Positions 43,475 to 53,325 are shown, numbered from the stretch's first letter. The stretch: 64,000 bases of DNA from Limnohabitans sp. Rim8 (GCF_945869175.1 NZ_CAMBNZ010000002.1:1-64000); one strand, 5' to 3'. Program-made: numbers and translations. Notes: generated by a model from the sequence alone, not told the origin.

Positions 43475-44380
43475 TCAATCGATCAAATGCTTTTGGACAA
43501 AGTCGCGAAACACCGACATGACGGGCAACTCGGTTCTGCCCGCCAGTGTGATGAGGGCCAGCCGCGCTTGGCCTTGCCAGGGTGTGCTCATGCCCAACTC
43601 CACCAAACGACCTTGGACCAAGCCCTCCCGCGCGGCCCCCACGATGCCCAGGTAAATCGCATCGGTTTGTCTCACCACATCGAGCAAACTGGCGATGTCC
43701 TCGCACTGCAAAGTGGTCATTTGTGCCGGGTTCGCCTGCGGTCCATAGTGGTCCACCAACAAACGGGCCACCTCTTGTGACAGTTGGATGGAGGCGATGG
43801 GGAAAGACAGCACCGCTTCAAAGGGCACACCTCCAGGGTGAAGGCTGAGCAAAGGGTGCCCTTGGCGGCACACAAAGCCTGCACGCATCTCCACCACATG
43901 CGTGATTTTCAAGTCCGGCGCGGCCTCTACCCGCCGCATGTCCACCACCAGAGCATCAAGTTGCCTTTCGCGCAACTGGGTCAATTGCAGCTCGGTGGAC
44001 CCGCGTGAGACCGTCACCTGCACCGTGGGATGGTGTCTGGCCATGTAGACCAGCCAAGGCGTCATCAGCATCGCGCCGGGGCCAGAGCCCAAGCCCACCC
44101 GCAATGTGCCCAAACCCCCTTGCTGGAGCAAGGCGGCCCCTTGTTGGAGTTCATGGGCCTCATGCACGATGCGCCGCGCCCGCTCCATCACCGCGCGGCC
44201 CAAGGGTGTGAGTTCGTTTTTTTTGCCGACCCGGTCCACCAGCATTCCGCCCAAGTCGTCCTCCAGCGCCTGGATGCTTCGACTCAGGGCCGACTGGGTG
44301 ATGTGCAGCTTCTCTGCCGCACGGCTGAAGGAGCCGGTTTCGGCCAGTGCCAGCCAATGCTCAAGGTGCCGGAGGTTCAT
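43475..44380 (-). CDS. LysR-family transcriptional regulator
   Basis: 301 residues. N-terminal HTH 'MNLRHLEHWLALAETGSFSR' followed by 'AAEKLHITQSALSRSIQALE' and 'VDRVGKKNELTPLGRAV'; the effector domain covers about 90-300 ('LGTLRVGLGSGPGAMLMTPW'). It is divergent from the Bug receptor/M20 hydrolase pair and upstream of a TSUP transporter, so it probably controls one or both in response to a small organic ligand. An inverted repeat directly before its start codon may be its own operator. Confidence 0.93.
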   Translation of the reverse strand: MNLRHLEHWLALAETGSFSRAAEKLHITQSALSRSIQALEDDLGGMLVDRVGKKNELTPLGRAVMERARRIVHEAHELQQGAALLQQGGLGTLRVGLGSGPGAMLMTPWLVYMARHHPTVQVTVSRGSTELQLTQLRERQLDALVVDMRRVEAAPDLKITHVVEMRAGFVCRQGHPLLSLHPGGVPFEAVLSFPIASIQLSQEVARLLVDHYGPQANPAQMTTLQCEDIASLLDVVRQTDAIYLGIVGAAREGLVQGRLVELGMSTPWQGQARLALITLAGRTELPVMSVFRDFVQKHLID

Positions 44381-44382
44381 GC

Positions 44383-44401
44383 ATTCATTTTACGAATGAA
44401 T
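44383..44401. promoter_or_regulatory. Putative LysR-type operator in the divergent region
   Basis: A perfect inverted repeat ATTCATT-TTACG-AATGAAT ends three bases before the LysR start codon, in the 119-bp gap shared with the Bug receptor gene. The size and dyad suit a LysR recognition site, for autorepression and activation of the divergent gene. Confidence 0.55.
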
Positions 44402-44499
44402 ATCAGGAAAATAAGTCATTGGACACATTGATTTAGCGTTTTTACGATGTCCTCATGGTCAGTTGAACCATGCAGAACCTTGAAACGAACGGTGACATC

Positions 44500-45474
44500 A
44501 TGAACATCAAACACCTTCTCGCCAGCCTGGTCGTGGTCACCAACGCCTTTGGCCCTGCCCTAGCGCAAACCTATCCCGCGAAAACGATCAACCTGATCGT
44601 GCCCTACCCAGCTGGCGGTCCCTCTGACTTTTTCGCTCGCAAGGTGCAGCCCGAAGCGGCCGCCAAACTGGGGCAAACGATGGTCATTGAAAACATCGGT
44701 GGGGCTGGCGGCGCGATCGGCATGGCCAAACTCGTCAACGCACCTGCCGACGGCTACACCCTGAGCTTGGGCAGCCCCATGGAACTGGTGCTGGCGCCCA
44801 TGGCCATCCAGGGCGTCAAGTACAAATCCGAAGATTTCAAACTGGTCGCGCAATTTGCCACCACCAACACGATCCTGGCCGTGCGCAACTCGCTCAACGT
44901 CAAGACGGTCGATGAACTGCTGGCTCTGGCACGCAAAAACAACGACAAACCGCTGAGCTACGGCAGCGTGGGCCCTGGTTCGCTGTACCACCTGATTGGC
45001 GAAAAGTTCTCTCAAATCACCAAAGTGGAGATGCTGCACGTGCCCTACAAGGGCATTGCTCCCCTGCTGTCTGACTTGATGGGGGGCCAAATCGACATGG
45101 CTTTCTTGCCCATGGCCGGCTCGATCCCACAAACCCTCATCGACGGCAAGGTTCAGGGCTTGGCCGTGACCTCGAAAACCCCACATGCGCTGTTCAAACA
45201 GTTCCCGGCCATGGCAGCCATGAAAGGGCTGGAAGCCATGGAATTCGATATCTGGGCTGGGGTCCAAGTCCACAAGAACACGCCGGACACCGTGGTGAAC
45301 ACCTTGAACAAGGCTTTTTATGCTTCGGCCGACGCCCCAGAAACCCGCAAGGCGCTGGAAGCCAGTGGCAATGTGGTCTTGCCCTCGCGCAACCCTGCCG
45401 AACTGGCCCGGATCTACACTGGGGAAATCGAGCGCTACCGCGCGATTGCCAAATCGATTAACCTGCAGGCTTAA
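44500..45474 (+). CDS. Bug/TctC-family extracytoplasmic receptor (first)
   Basis: 324 residues from ATG 44500 ('MNIKHLLASLVVVTNAFG'), signal peptide cleaved near 'ALAQT'. The family start 'YPAKTINLIVPYPAGGPSDFFAR' (two overlapping blocks) and 'GSVGPGSLYHLIGEKF' with 'MLHVPYKGIAPLLSDLMGGQ' are clear. Bug receptors bind carboxylates or amides in the periplasm; many stand alone without TctAB permease genes, as here. The next gene, an M20 amidohydrolase, suggests an N-acyl amino acid or similar amide as ligand. Confidence 0.92.
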   Translation: MNIKHLLASLVVVTNAFGPALAQTYPAKTINLIVPYPAGGPSDFFARKVQPEAAAKLGQTMVIENIGGAGGAIGMAKLVNAPADGYTLSLGSPMELVLAPMAIQGVKYKSEDFKLVAQFATTNTILAVRNSLNVKTVDELLALARKNNDKPLSYGSVGPGSLYHLIGEKFSQITKVEMLHVPYKGIAPLLSDLMGGQIDMAFLPMAGSIPQTLIDGKVQGLAVTSKTPHALFKQFPAMAAMKGLEAMEFDIWAGVQVHKNTPDTVVNTLNKAFYASADAPETRKALEASGNVVLPSRNPAELARIYTGEIERYRAIAKSINLQA

Positions 45475-45501
45475 TGACTCACTTTGAAACGAGGTCCTGC
45501 C

Positions 45502-46707
45502 ATGAACGCCCCCAGCGAAGCTTTTTTGCACGAGAAACTGCATGCCCTGCAAGCCCATGCAGATGAATTCATCGCGGTTCGCCGTGACATCCACAAGCAC
45601 CCGGAGATGGGCTACAAGGAGTACCGCACCAGTGACCTGGTGGCCGAGCAACTGAGCGCCTGGGGTTACCAAGTCACGCGCGGTTTGGGCGGCACCGGTT
45701 TGGTCGGTCAGCTCAAAAGAGGCTCGGGCCCCAAAAGCATCGGCATCCGCGCCGACATGGACGCCTTGCCGATTGACGAGGCCACCGGCCTGCCTTATGC
45801 CAGCTGCAATGTGGGCATCATGCACGCCTGCGGCCACGATGGGCACACCGCCATGCTGCTGGCGGCGGCCAAGCACATCGCGCAAAAAGGCGCGTTCTCG
45901 GGCACCGTGAACCTGATTTTTCAGCCCGCCGAAGAAGGCTTGGGCGGGGCCAAGAAAATGATGGAAGACGGCCTGTTCAAGCAGTTTCCGTGCGACGCCA
46001 TCTTTGCCATGCACAACATGCCCACCCACCCGCAAGGCCACTTGGTCTTGCGCGATGGCTCGGCCATGGCCTCGTCCGACAACGTGACCATCACCTTGCA
46101 TGGCAAGGGCGGGCACGGTGCCATGCCGCATGTGTCTGTGGACCCAGTGGTAGCAGGCTCGGCCATCGTCATTGGCCTGCAAAGCATCGTGGCCCGCAAC
46201 GTTGACCCACAACAAATGGCCATCATCACGGTGGGCGCGTTCAATGCGGGCGTGGCCAACAATGTGATTCCACAGACCGCCACGCTCAAACTCAGCGTGC
46301 GATCACTGGACCGCGATGTGCGCATCCTGCTTGAAAAACGCATCACCGAACTGGTCCATGCGCAAGCCCAAAGCTATGGCGTCACAGCCGACATCGACTA
46401 CCAACGCGGCTACCCGGTGCTGGTCAATCACCTGGCCGAAACCGATTTCGCCCGCGATGTGGCTGAGGAGTTGGTGGGTGCCGACAAAGTGATGCGCCAA
46501 GGCCGCGCTCTGAACGGCAGCGAAGACTTCGCCTTCATGCTCGAAGAGGTACCAGGCAGCTATTTGCTGATCGGCAACGGCGATGGTTCGGGCGACGGTC
46601 ACGGGGCATGCATGGTGCACAACCCGGGCTACGACTTCAACGACAAGAATGTGGCTGTGGGCTCGGCCTATTGGTCGCTTCTGGTGGAAAGGTTCTTGCC
46701 CGCTTGA
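45502..46707 (+). CDS. M20 family amidohydrolase (hippurate hydrolase-like)
   Basis: 401 residues from ATG 45502 ('MNAPSEAFLHEKLHAL'). The metal-binding motifs are 'RRDIHKHPEMGYKEYRT', 'GIMHACGHDGHTAMLLAAA' with the metal Cys and His, and 'FQPAEEGLGGAKKMMEDG' with the catalytic Glu. A dimerization (lid) domain sits around 185-300 ('HGKGGHGAMPHVSVDPVV'). Such enzymes cleave N-acyl amino acids such as hippurate or N-acetyl compounds. It lies 27 bases after the Bug receptor, in an inferred uptake-plus-hydrolysis operon. Confidence 0.93.
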   Translation: MNAPSEAFLHEKLHALQAHADEFIAVRRDIHKHPEMGYKEYRTSDLVAEQLSAWGYQVTRGLGGTGLVGQLKRGSGPKSIGIRADMDALPIDEATGLPYASCNVGIMHACGHDGHTAMLLAAAKHIAQKGAFSGTVNLIFQPAEEGLGGAKKMMEDGLFKQFPCDAIFAMHNMPTHPQGHLVLRDGSAMASSDNVTITLHGKGGHGAMPHVSVDPVVAGSAIVIGLQSIVARNVDPQQMAIITVGAFNAGVANNVIPQTATLKLSVRSLDRDVRILLEKRITELVHAQAQSYGVTADIDYQRGYPVLVNHLAETDFARDVAEELVGADKVMRQGRALNGSEDFAFMLEEVPGSYLLIGNGDGSGDGHGACMVHNPGYDFNDKNVAVGSAYWSLLVERFLPA

Positions 46708-46735
46708 TCCCTCAGCAGCGGTCCATCAACGCCAC

Positions 46736-46767
46736 AAAAAGGGCAAGCCCAATGGCTTGCCCTTTTT
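46736..46767. terminator. Bidirectional intrinsic terminator
   Basis: A perfect 14-bp stem AAAAAGGGCAAGCC / GGCTTGCCCTTTTT with loop CAAT stands between the convergent M20 and alpha/beta-hydrolase genes. It has a T-run on either strand, so it can end both transcripts. Confidence 0.93.
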
Positions 46768-46784
46768 GATTCGATGCCCCAGGC

Positions 46785-47660
46785 TCAGACAGGCTTTTGG
46801 TCAATCAAGGTCTGCGCCAAGATGTTCAGGCGTGTGCCCACTCGCGTGAGGTCCGTCACCACGCTGAAGTGGTTCAGGCCAGGCAACTCTTCACAAACAG
46901 GAACGGTCTTGGGGCCCCACGCTTGATGAATCAAGCGGTTGTGTCGCAAAAATTCCGGGCTCTCATCACCCCCCACCAAGGTGAACAAAACACCCTTTCG
47001 CGGCCGCTGCCATTTGGCCGGACTGGCCATGCGCACATGGGCCGGGGTCAGGCGCAAATCGCCCCGGACAAAAGGCGTTTTACGCACAGGTGCCAGATCA
47101 AACAGCCCCGAGATGGACATGGCTTTGCGCACCAAGCCCGCAGGCAGATCGCGCCCCACAGCTTTCCAGTCACAGCCCAGCAGCATGGCCGCCAAGTGCC
47201 CTCCTGCAGAATGGCCGATCACCGTGATGTTCTGCCGGTCACCGCCATGCTCGGCGATGTGGCGCCAGACCCAGGCTGAGGCCTTGGCCATTTGCCGCGC
47301 GATATCCGGGACCGTCACAGGCTGGACCTCGGTGCCAGGGCACAAGGCGTAATTGACCACCACCACACAAGCGCCCATCTCGCGCAACGCCGGGGCCACA
47401 AAAGAATGGTCGGATTTGTCCAGGCTGCGCCAGTAGCCCCCGTGGATGAAGATGACCACGGGCGCATCCGCCCGAGCGGCAGGAAAGATGTCGAGGGTTT
47501 CACCCAAACCCTCGCCGTAAGGCAGGTCCAACACAGGCTTGAGGGTCTCACGCGCTAGCACGGAAGCATTCTTCCAGTGCGCAAAGTGGTCTGCAAAATC
47601 GGGCACCAGAGCCCGGTTGTTGTACATGCGGTCGTGCCATGCGGCGTCTTGGATGGGCAT
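46785..47660 (-). CDS. Alpha/beta hydrolase, arylformamidase-like
   Basis: 291 residues. The oxyanion motif is 'FIHGGYWRSLDKSDHSFV' and the nucleophile elbow 'VIGHSAGGHLAAML', the pair found in kynurenine formamidases of the HGGxW type. The His base is probably in 'PGLNHFSVV'. The N-terminus 'AWHDRMYNNRALVPDF' also matches that family. It hydrolyses N-formylkynurenine or another small ester. No kyn genes are next to it. It lies 13 bases downstream of the TonB receptor gene, on the same strand. Confidence 0.86.
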   Translation of the reverse strand: MPIQDAAWHDRMYNNRALVPDFADHFAHWKNASVLARETLKPVLDLPYGEGLGETLDIFPAARADAPVVIFIHGGYWRSLDKSDHSFVAPALREMGACVVVVNYALCPGTEVQPVTVPDIARQMAKASAWVWRHIAEHGGDRQNITVIGHSAGGHLAAMLLGCDWKAVGRDLPAGLVRKAMSISGLFDLAPVRKTPFVRGDLRLTPAHVRMASPAKWQRPRKGVLFTLVGGDESPEFLRHNRLIHQAWGPKTVPVCEELPGLNHFSVVTDLTRVGTRLNILAQTLIDQKPV

Positions 47661-47673
47661 GTGCGTCTCCTGT

Positions 47674-49896
47674 TTAAATTTTCATCTCGAGGCGAAGCTG
47701 GATGTTTTGCCAATTGCGGTCGGTGGTGCGGGCCGTCTCTTGCTGGACGCCCGTATTGAACGTGGTGGCGGTTTCGTAATCTCGGGGCACAAGGTTGCTG
47801 ATGGTCAGACGCAAGGCGGTCGCGGCCGAGAACCGCCATTGGCCATACACGTCCACCACGCGCTTGACGCCTTGGTAGGACCACTGCTCTTGGCTGCGTC
47901 GCGTGTCGTAGTCAGGGTTCCAGTTGACGTTGCCCCCCAGCGTCAGTGGCATGCCCCTCAAGCGGTAGTCACCCCCGAAGTTGGCAGTCATACTGGGCTG
48001 TTGGTCCAAACGGTTATCAGGTCCAGGCACCTCTTTCACCTTGGACCGGAAGAAACTGACGTTGCTGCGGATGTCCACTGGCCAAGCCGAGGACCAAGCT
48101 TGGTTCAAACGGAATTTGGCTTCCAGCTCCACACCTTGGGTGATGGCATCACCCACGTTTTGGGGACTGGACAACCAGCGCTGCTGGTTGGACCAGGACA
48201 CCGTCTGCAACTGGGTCTGGTAACGGATCAGGTCTTGAATATTGCGACGGAACACATTGGCGCTGAGCACACCTCCGCCTTGCAGATAGCGCTCAAATCC
48301 CAATTCAATGCCGGTGGCCAACTCGGGCCGCAGGTCGGGGTTGCCCACACGGTCGGGCTGGGTGGGCACGTTGCTGGGAAAGACATCCGGATGGTAATCG
48401 CGCGAGTAACGCAACGGCGCCACCATGTTGTACAGCGTCGGGGTCTTGTAACTGCGCGTCAGACTCATGCGCACTTGGTCGCGCTTGGCAGGATCAGGCT
48501 TCCACATCGCATGAAGCAATGGGGTCCACACCTGGCTTTGGTTGCTTTTAGCGGTGTCACTCACCTGCCCCTCAGTCAGGATGCTCTCGTACCGAACACC
48601 CGCATAGGCAGACCAATTCGGGTTGATCTTGAATTCGTCTTGGGTGTAAGCCGCCCATCGGGCTGTGCGAGCCTTCAAGTTGCCACTCTCGTCACCCGCA
48701 CCCGCACTCGCTTCCTCGACACGCCGCACCCCTTCGTGCTCCAGCCCGGTCACCCACTGGTGACCACTGTCCAGAACACGGGTCCACTTGGCATTCAGAC
48801 TGGCACTGCGGTCGGTGAAGCGTTGCTCATCCAATGCGTTGGACAAGAGTCCCGTGCTGGCAACAGCGGTCTGGGTGATCTGCTGGTCGTACTTGGCCTG
48901 ACCCAGTCCAAAGCGGACCTCCAATCGGTCATCGGCCGACAAACGCTGGCCCCATTGACCATTCAGGCGTGCGGCGGCGTATCGGCTCTCGTTGTCGGTC
49001 AAAGCGGTGTCGGTTATGGCTGCTGAGGAAAGCCGTCGTGCATCGATACGGCCTTGGGCGGCGTACTCGGAGTAAATCAAAAAAGGCGTCAAGGTCAGAG
49101 TTTTGCCCTGCTCGCCTTTCCATTGCAAGCGGGCGTTGGCGTGTACACCTTGCCGACGGCCCGCAAACTCGGCCATGCGGACTTGGTCATCGCGGTAATC
49201 CGAATCGATCTCGATCAAGCTTTGGTCGGCACGCTGGTTGTCCATGGCCGACAGCGTGAACGTGCCGCTCACGGGTGCCGTGCTCAGGTTGTGCACCCAG
49301 TTCAGCATATTCGAGTCTTGACCGTACTCTTGGCTGCGGGTGATTTTCAAATCGTCCGGGGTGGCTTTGCGGCCTTCGCGCAGCACGATGTTGATGGTGC
49401 CCGCGATCGCCCGGGCGCCGGTTTCGGCAGTGGGTGCGCGCAAAATTTCAATGCGTTCCACCTGCTCGGGCGTCAGCGAGTCGACGGAAAAACCCGGCGG
49501 CATGCGCTCCCCGTCCAGCAAAATTTGGGTATAGCCCCCACCCAAACCTCGCATGCGGATGGCTCCGCCTCGGCCAGGCGCGCCTTGTACCGTCACGCCC
49601 GGTAAACGCTTGAGCACATCGCCCAGTGTGGCATCGCCTTGTTTTTCGATCTCCTCACGGCCGATCACAATTTTGGAGGCCGTGGACTCTTGCCGCGCTT
49701 CGGTGTCATTGTTACGGGTGCTGCGGATGTCGATTTGTCCGAGATCGGTTGTCGACGGTGTTTGTGCCATGGCAAAGCCAGAGGTGCACAGCAAAAAGGC
49801 CGCAGAGGAGACAAAGCCAAGCGACAAAGCCGGTTCTTGGCCCATCAAAGACTGTTGGGAAAAAGAATGTGGGAGATGAGGAAAAGTATCGCGCAT
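47674..49896 (-). CDS. TonB-dependent outer membrane receptor
   Basis: 740 residues. After a signal region ('FVSSAAFLLCTSGFAMAQ') comes a TonB-box-like 'LGQIDIRST', the plug domain ('DVLKRLPGVTVQGAPGRGGA', 'IRMRGLGGGYTQILLDGERM') and a long beta-barrel ending in the aromatic-rich 'RNWQNIQLRLEMKI'. ATG 49896 follows the track; ATG 49845 ('MGQEPALSL') gives a more typical signal peptide. It probably imports a siderophore, heme or another chelate. No TonB/ExbBD genes are near. It may share a transcript with the hydrolase. Confidence 0.93.
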   Translation of the reverse strand: MRDTFPHLPHSFSQQSLMGQEPALSLGFVSSAAFLLCTSGFAMAQTPSTTDLGQIDIRSTRNNDTEARQESTASKIVIGREEIEKQGDATLGDVLKRLPGVTVQGAPGRGGAIRMRGLGGGYTQILLDGERMPPGFSVDSLTPEQVERIEILRAPTAETGARAIAGTINIVLREGRKATPDDLKITRSQEYGQDSNMLNWVHNLSTAPVSGTFTLSAMDNQRADQSLIEIDSDYRDDQVRMAEFAGRRQGVHANARLQWKGEQGKTLTLTPFLIYSEYAAQGRIDARRLSSAAITDTALTDNESRYAAARLNGQWGQRLSADDRLEVRFGLGQAKYDQQITQTAVASTGLLSNALDEQRFTDRSASLNAKWTRVLDSGHQWVTGLEHEGVRRVEEASAGAGDESGNLKARTARWAAYTQDEFKINPNWSAYAGVRYESILTEGQVSDTAKSNQSQVWTPLLHAMWKPDPAKRDQVRMSLTRSYKTPTLYNMVAPLRYSRDYHPDVFPSNVPTQPDRVGNPDLRPELATGIELGFERYLQGGGVLSANVFRRNIQDLIRYQTQLQTVSWSNQQRWLSSPQNVGDAITQGVELEAKFRLNQAWSSAWPVDIRSNVSFFRSKVKEVPGPDNRLDQQPSMTANFGGDYRLRGMPLTLGGNVNWNPDYDTRRSQEQWSYQGVKRVVDVYGQWRFSAATALRLTISNLVPRDYETATTFNTGVQQETARTTDRNWQNIQLRLEMKI

Positions 49897-49968
49897 GGGG
49901 CGATTTTGACATCCTCACATGACATGCGTTTGAAGCCCCGCCAAAGACCGGGACCTGTGCCCCATCAA

Positions 49969-49993
49969 GCCCACCAGCATTCGTCCGGTGGGC
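49969..49993 (-). terminator. Weak hairpin downstream of rhlE
   Basis: A 7-bp stem GCCCACC / GGTGGGC with an 11-base loop, 18 bases past the rhlE stop on its transcript. It is followed by TTGATGG, not a real T-run, so it is a weak terminator at best. Confidence 0.4.
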
Positions 49994-50011
49994 AAACACC
50001 CCTGCATGCGA

Positions 50012-51463
50012 TCACTCGCCGGACTTGAACAAGGCCGCTACCTTGCGTTTGGGTTTGATGTTGGCCGAAATCGACGATCGAACCGTTTTGGGACCGCTGG
50101 GCTCCCAGCTGGGGGGCGCGTCGGTGGCCGCTGCCTCGTAAGGCTTTTGGAAGAAGGGATCGCGATTGATAGGCGCAGGGCGAAAGCCGCCGCGTCGCTC
50201 GTGAGGCACATCTAGCGCATCACGGGGGTCGTGCTCACGGCGACGGCCCTCAAAAGCGCGAGCACGCGGGCGGTCTTCGGCCCGATCACCCCACTTCTCA
50301 GGAGGCGGGCCTGCAGGCCGAGTGTCCAGCTGCAAGGTTTCCACTTCCAGCTTTTTCTTGATCAGCTTTTCGATATCGCCCACCAAACGCGTGTCCGAAG
50401 GGCTGACCAAGGTCACGGCCAGACCGGAAGCGCCGGCACGTCCCGTGCGGCCAATCCGGTGCACATAATCTTCGGCGTTGAAAGGCACGTCAAAGTTGAA
50501 CACCGCCGGCACGTCCTTGATGTCCAAGCCGCGCGCAGCCACATCGGTGCAGACCAGCAAATCGACTTCGCCTTGTTTGAAGGCTTCAAGCGCTTTCAAG
50601 CGTTCGTCCTGGCTCTTGTCGCCGTGCAAGGCCGCCGTGCGCAAACCCTCGCGTTCGAGTGAGCGGGCCAGACGGCCGCAGCCGAGTTTGCTGTTCACAA
50701 AGATGAACGCCTGCTTGATGCCCCGATCGTCCAGCACCTTGCGGATCACGCGACGCTTGTCGTCGTCTTGTGCGGCGTAAAACCGCTGCTCCACGGTCGA
50801 AGCCGTTTCGTTCGGACGCGCCACCTCGATGGTGATGGGGTTTTGCAAATAACTGCCTGCCAAGCGCTTGATCTCGGGCGAGAACGTCGCCGAAAACAAC
50901 AGCGTGGTGCGTTGTTTGGGCAAAAAGCTCAGGATGCGCTGCAAATCGGGCAAAAAGCCGATGTCCAGCATGCGGTCGGCTTCGTCGAGCACCACGTACT
51001 CGACCTGGTTCAAGACCGCGTTTTTGGCTTCGATGTGGTCCAGCAAACGGCCAGGTGTGGCCACCAGCACCTCGACACCTTTTTTCAGCTCCAAAGTCTG
51101 GGGCTTCATGTCCATGCCACCAAATACCACGGCGCTGCGCAGTTGGGTGTACTTGGCGTACATCTTGATTTGTTGGGCAACTTGGTCGGCCAACTCACGC
51201 GTGGGCAGCAGCACCAAGGCACGCACCGGATGGCGTGCGGGTGAAGTGGAAGGGTTTTCGTGTTTGAGCAGGCGCTGCAGCAAGGGCAGCGAAAACGCCG
51301 CCGTTTTCCCTGTGCCGGTCTGGGCTGCGCCCATCACGTCCTGGCCCGTCAACACCACCGGAATGGCTTGGGCCTGAATAGGGGTCATAGATTCGTAGCC
51401 CATTTCGGCCACGGCTCGTGCCAGCGTGGGCGCCAGCGATAAATTGGAAAAAGAGTCGGTCAT
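50012..51463 (-). CDS. rhlE: DEAD-box RNA helicase RhlE
   Basis: 483 residues. Q motif 'MGYESMTPIQAQAIPVVL', Walker A 'GAAQTGTGKTAAFSLPLL', 'PTRELADQVA', DEAD box 'YVVLDEADRMLDIGFLPD', 'LLFSATFS', 'ARGLDIKDV' and 'YVHRIGRTGRAG'. The C-terminal 100 residues are a disordered Arg/Pro-rich tail ending 'KPKRKVAALFKSGE', usual for RhlE. It acts in ribosome assembly or RNA decay. It is the first gene after dcd in this direction but is probably transcribed on its own. Confidence 0.95.
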   Translation of the reverse strand: MTDSFSNLSLAPTLARAVAEMGYESMTPIQAQAIPVVLTGQDVMGAAQTGTGKTAAFSLPLLQRLLKHENPSTSPARHPVRALVLLPTRELADQVAQQIKMYAKYTQLRSAVVFGGMDMKPQTLELKKGVEVLVATPGRLLDHIEAKNAVLNQVEYVVLDEADRMLDIGFLPDLQRILSFLPKQRTTLLFSATFSPEIKRLAGSYLQNPITIEVARPNETASTVEQRFYAAQDDDKRRVIRKVLDDRGIKQAFIFVNSKLGCGRLARSLEREGLRTAALHGDKSQDERLKALEAFKQGEVDLLVCTDVAARGLDIKDVPAVFNFDVPFNAEDYVHRIGRTGRAGASGLAVTLVSPSDTRLVGDIEKLIKKKLEVETLQLDTRPAGPPPEKWGDRAEDRPRARAFEGRRREHDPRDALDVPHERRGGFRPAPINRDPFFQKPYEAAATDAPPSWEPSGPKTVRSSISANIKPKRKVAALFKSGE

Positions 51464-51517
51464 TAACCCGCTATTGTCGCATTTTGGGGTGACAGGCCAA
51501 AAACCGGGTTTGGGACC

Positions 51518-52087
51518 TCAGGTTTTGGGCAATGTCACACCCACTTGGCCTTGGTACTTGCCGCCCCGGTCCTTGTAGCTGGTTTCACAGACTTCATCGC
51601 TCTCGAGGAACAGCACCTGGGCGCAGCCCTCACCGGCGTAAATTTTGGCGGGCAAGGGGGTGGTGTTGCTGAACTCCAGCGTCACGTAGCCTTCCCACTC
51701 AGGCTCAAAAGGCGTGACGTTGACGATGATGCCGCAACGGGCGTAGGTGCTTTTGCCCAGGCAAATGGTCAGCACATTGCGCGGAATGCGGAAATACTCC
51801 ACGGTGCGGGCCAGTGCGAAACTGTTGGGCGGGATGATGCAGACATCGCCTTCGATGTCCACAAAACTGCGCTCGTCGAAGTTTTTCGGGTCAACCACCG
51901 TGCTGTAGATGTTGGTGAACACCTTGAACTCGGGCGCACAGCGGATGTCGTAGCCATAACTGCTGGTGCCGTAGCTCACGATCTTTTGGCCAGCGGCGTT
52001 TTGCCGGACTTGGCCAGGCTCGAACGGCTCGATCATGCCGTGCTGCTCAGCCATGCGGCGGATCCATTTGTCGCTCTTGATGCTCAT
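51518..52087 (-). CDS. dcd: dCTP deaminase
   Basis: 189 residues from ATG 52087 ('[18 protein letters not shown]'). The trimeric dUTPase-like fold has '[18 protein letters not shown]', '[20 protein letters not shown]' with the Ser-x3-Arg of the active site, and '[20 protein letters not shown]' with the catalytic Glu. It converts dCTP to dUTP for dTTP synthesis. The length is that of E. coli Dcd. The next gene on this strand (BMP receptor) ends 67 bases upstream. Confidence 0.96.
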   Translation of the reverse strand: MSIKSDKWIRRMAEQHGMIEPFEPGQVRQNAAGQKIVSYGTSSYGYDIRCAPEFKVFTNIYSTVVDPKNFDERSFVDIEGDVCIIPPNSFALARTVEYFRIPRNVLTICLGKSTYARCGIIVNVTPFEPEWEGYVTLEFSNTTPLPAKIYAGEGCAQVLFLESDEVCETSYKDRGGKYQGQVGVTLPKT

Positions 52088-52154
52088 GCTGTGCCTTTGT
52101 GTCAATCGCGCTATTTTAGGGTCTTGCCCGGACACTTTGGCCCAAGCGGACATC

Positions 52155-53264
52155 TCAACGGCTGATGCGGCCGACCACGCCCTGCACCAGGTAGTTCATG
52201 CCCAAAATCTGGGCATCGCTCAAGGCTTGGCCAGCAGGCGCAACCCCTTTGCCCTCGTTGTCGGTGATGGGCCCGACAAATGGCAAGAGCTTGCCCGTGC
52301 CTATGGCTTTTTGCTGGGTCAAGATCTCGTCCTGAACCGCTTTGGGCACTTTGGGGCCAAAGTCGCCCACGCGGATCATGCCGTCCTTGACGCCACCCCA
52401 GACCGTTCCCGATGTCCAACTCCCATTCATGGCGGCCTTCACGCGGGCCGAGTAGTAGTTACCCCACTGGTGCGTGACCGCGATGATCTGTGCATCCGGT
52501 CCGATTTTGCGCATGTCGGAGTGGTAGGCCACGGCCATCTTGCCGCGTTCTTGCGCGGCGGCCATCACCGCTGTGGAGCCGGTGTGAAAGGCGATCACGT
52601 CCACGTCTTGGTTGAACAAGGCCATGGCCGCTTCACGCTCTTTGGGTGGGTCAAACCAGGCGTTCAGCCAGACCACCTTCACAGTGGCTTTCGGGTTGAC
52701 CGAGCGCATGCCCAATGTGAAAGCGTTGATGCCTTGCAGTACCTCGGGAATCGGAAAGCCCGCCACATAACCGGCAACGTGGGTCTGTGTCATGCGTCCG
52801 GCCGCGATGCCGGCCAGATAGCGGCCTTCGTAATACCGGGCGTTTGAAGCCGCCACGTTGGCAGCCGTTTTGAAGCCCGTGACCGATTCAAACTTCACAT
52901 TCGGGAAGTCTTTGGCCACCTTGAGTGTGGGCTCCATGTAGCCAAAGCTGGGGGTGAAAATGATCTGATGGCCCTGCTGCGCCAAATCACGGATCACGCG
53001 TTCGGCATCAGCACCCTCCGCCACATCGGCCACCCAGGTGGTTTTTACTTGATCACCCAAAGCCTTCTCAACGGCCTTGCGGCCATCATCATGCTGTTTG
53101 GTCCAACCCGCCTCGGTGATGGGCGAGACATAGACAAAACCGGCCTTGATCGGCTCGTTCGCTTTTTTTGAAGTCGGGGTTGAAATTGGCGCAGACGTTT
53201 GAGCCTGGGCGATCGGAAGAAAAAAGCAGGCGGCCACGAGCGTGGCTGCGAGGTTTTTATACAT
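52155..53264 (-). CDS. BMP-family ABC substrate-binding protein (orphan copy)
   Basis: 369 residues with a Sec signal peptide ('[18 protein letters not shown]') and no lipobox. The mature protein has the BMP/Med start '[20 protein letters not shown]', '[20 protein letters not shown]' and '[20 protein letters not shown]'. BMP receptors bind nucleosides or related bases. It stands between dcd and adenosine deaminase, away from any permease gene, while a lipoprotein paralog with its own permeases lies at 60463. It may feed that same transporter with another ligand. Confidence 0.9.
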   Translation of the reverse strand: MYKNLAATLVAACFFLPIAQAQTSAPISTPTSKKANEPIKAGFVYVSPITEAGWTKQHDDGRKAVEKALGDQVKTTWVADVAEGADAERVIRDLAQQGHQIIFTPSFGYMEPTLKVAKDFPNVKFESVTGFKTAANVAASNARYYEGRYLAGIAAGRMTQTHVAGYVAGFPIPEVLQGINAFTLGMRSVNPKATVKVVWLNAWFDPPKEREAAMALFNQDVDVIAFHTGSTAVMAAAQERGKMAVAYHSDMRKIGPDAQIIAVTHQWGNYYSARVKAAMNGSWTSGTVWGGVKDGMIRVGDFGPKVPKAVQDEILTQQKAIGTGKLLPFVGPITDNEGKGVAPAGQALSDAQILGMNYLVQGVVGRISR

Positions 53265-53302
53265 GGTAGTCCTCTACATGGCCCCGGAAATTGAACACAA
53301 CA

Positions 53303-53325
53303 AAGCCCGCCGGGGCGGCGGGCTT
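53303..53325 (-). terminator. Intrinsic terminator after adenosine deaminase
   Basis: A perfect 9-bp GC-rich stem AAGCCCGCC / GGCGGGCTT with a five-base loop, followed on the minus strand by TGTTGTG. It lies 33 bases past the add stop and just upstream of the BMP receptor gene. Confidence 0.75.

Noticed and set aside
44560-46215. 551-codon ORF on the minus strand
   Set aside because: Antisense shadow of the Bug receptor and M20 hydrolase genes, crossing their boundary. No recognisable domain.
47539-49026. 495-codon ORF on the plus strand
   Set aside because: Antisense to the TonB receptor; no motif. The receptor frame carries plug and barrel signatures.
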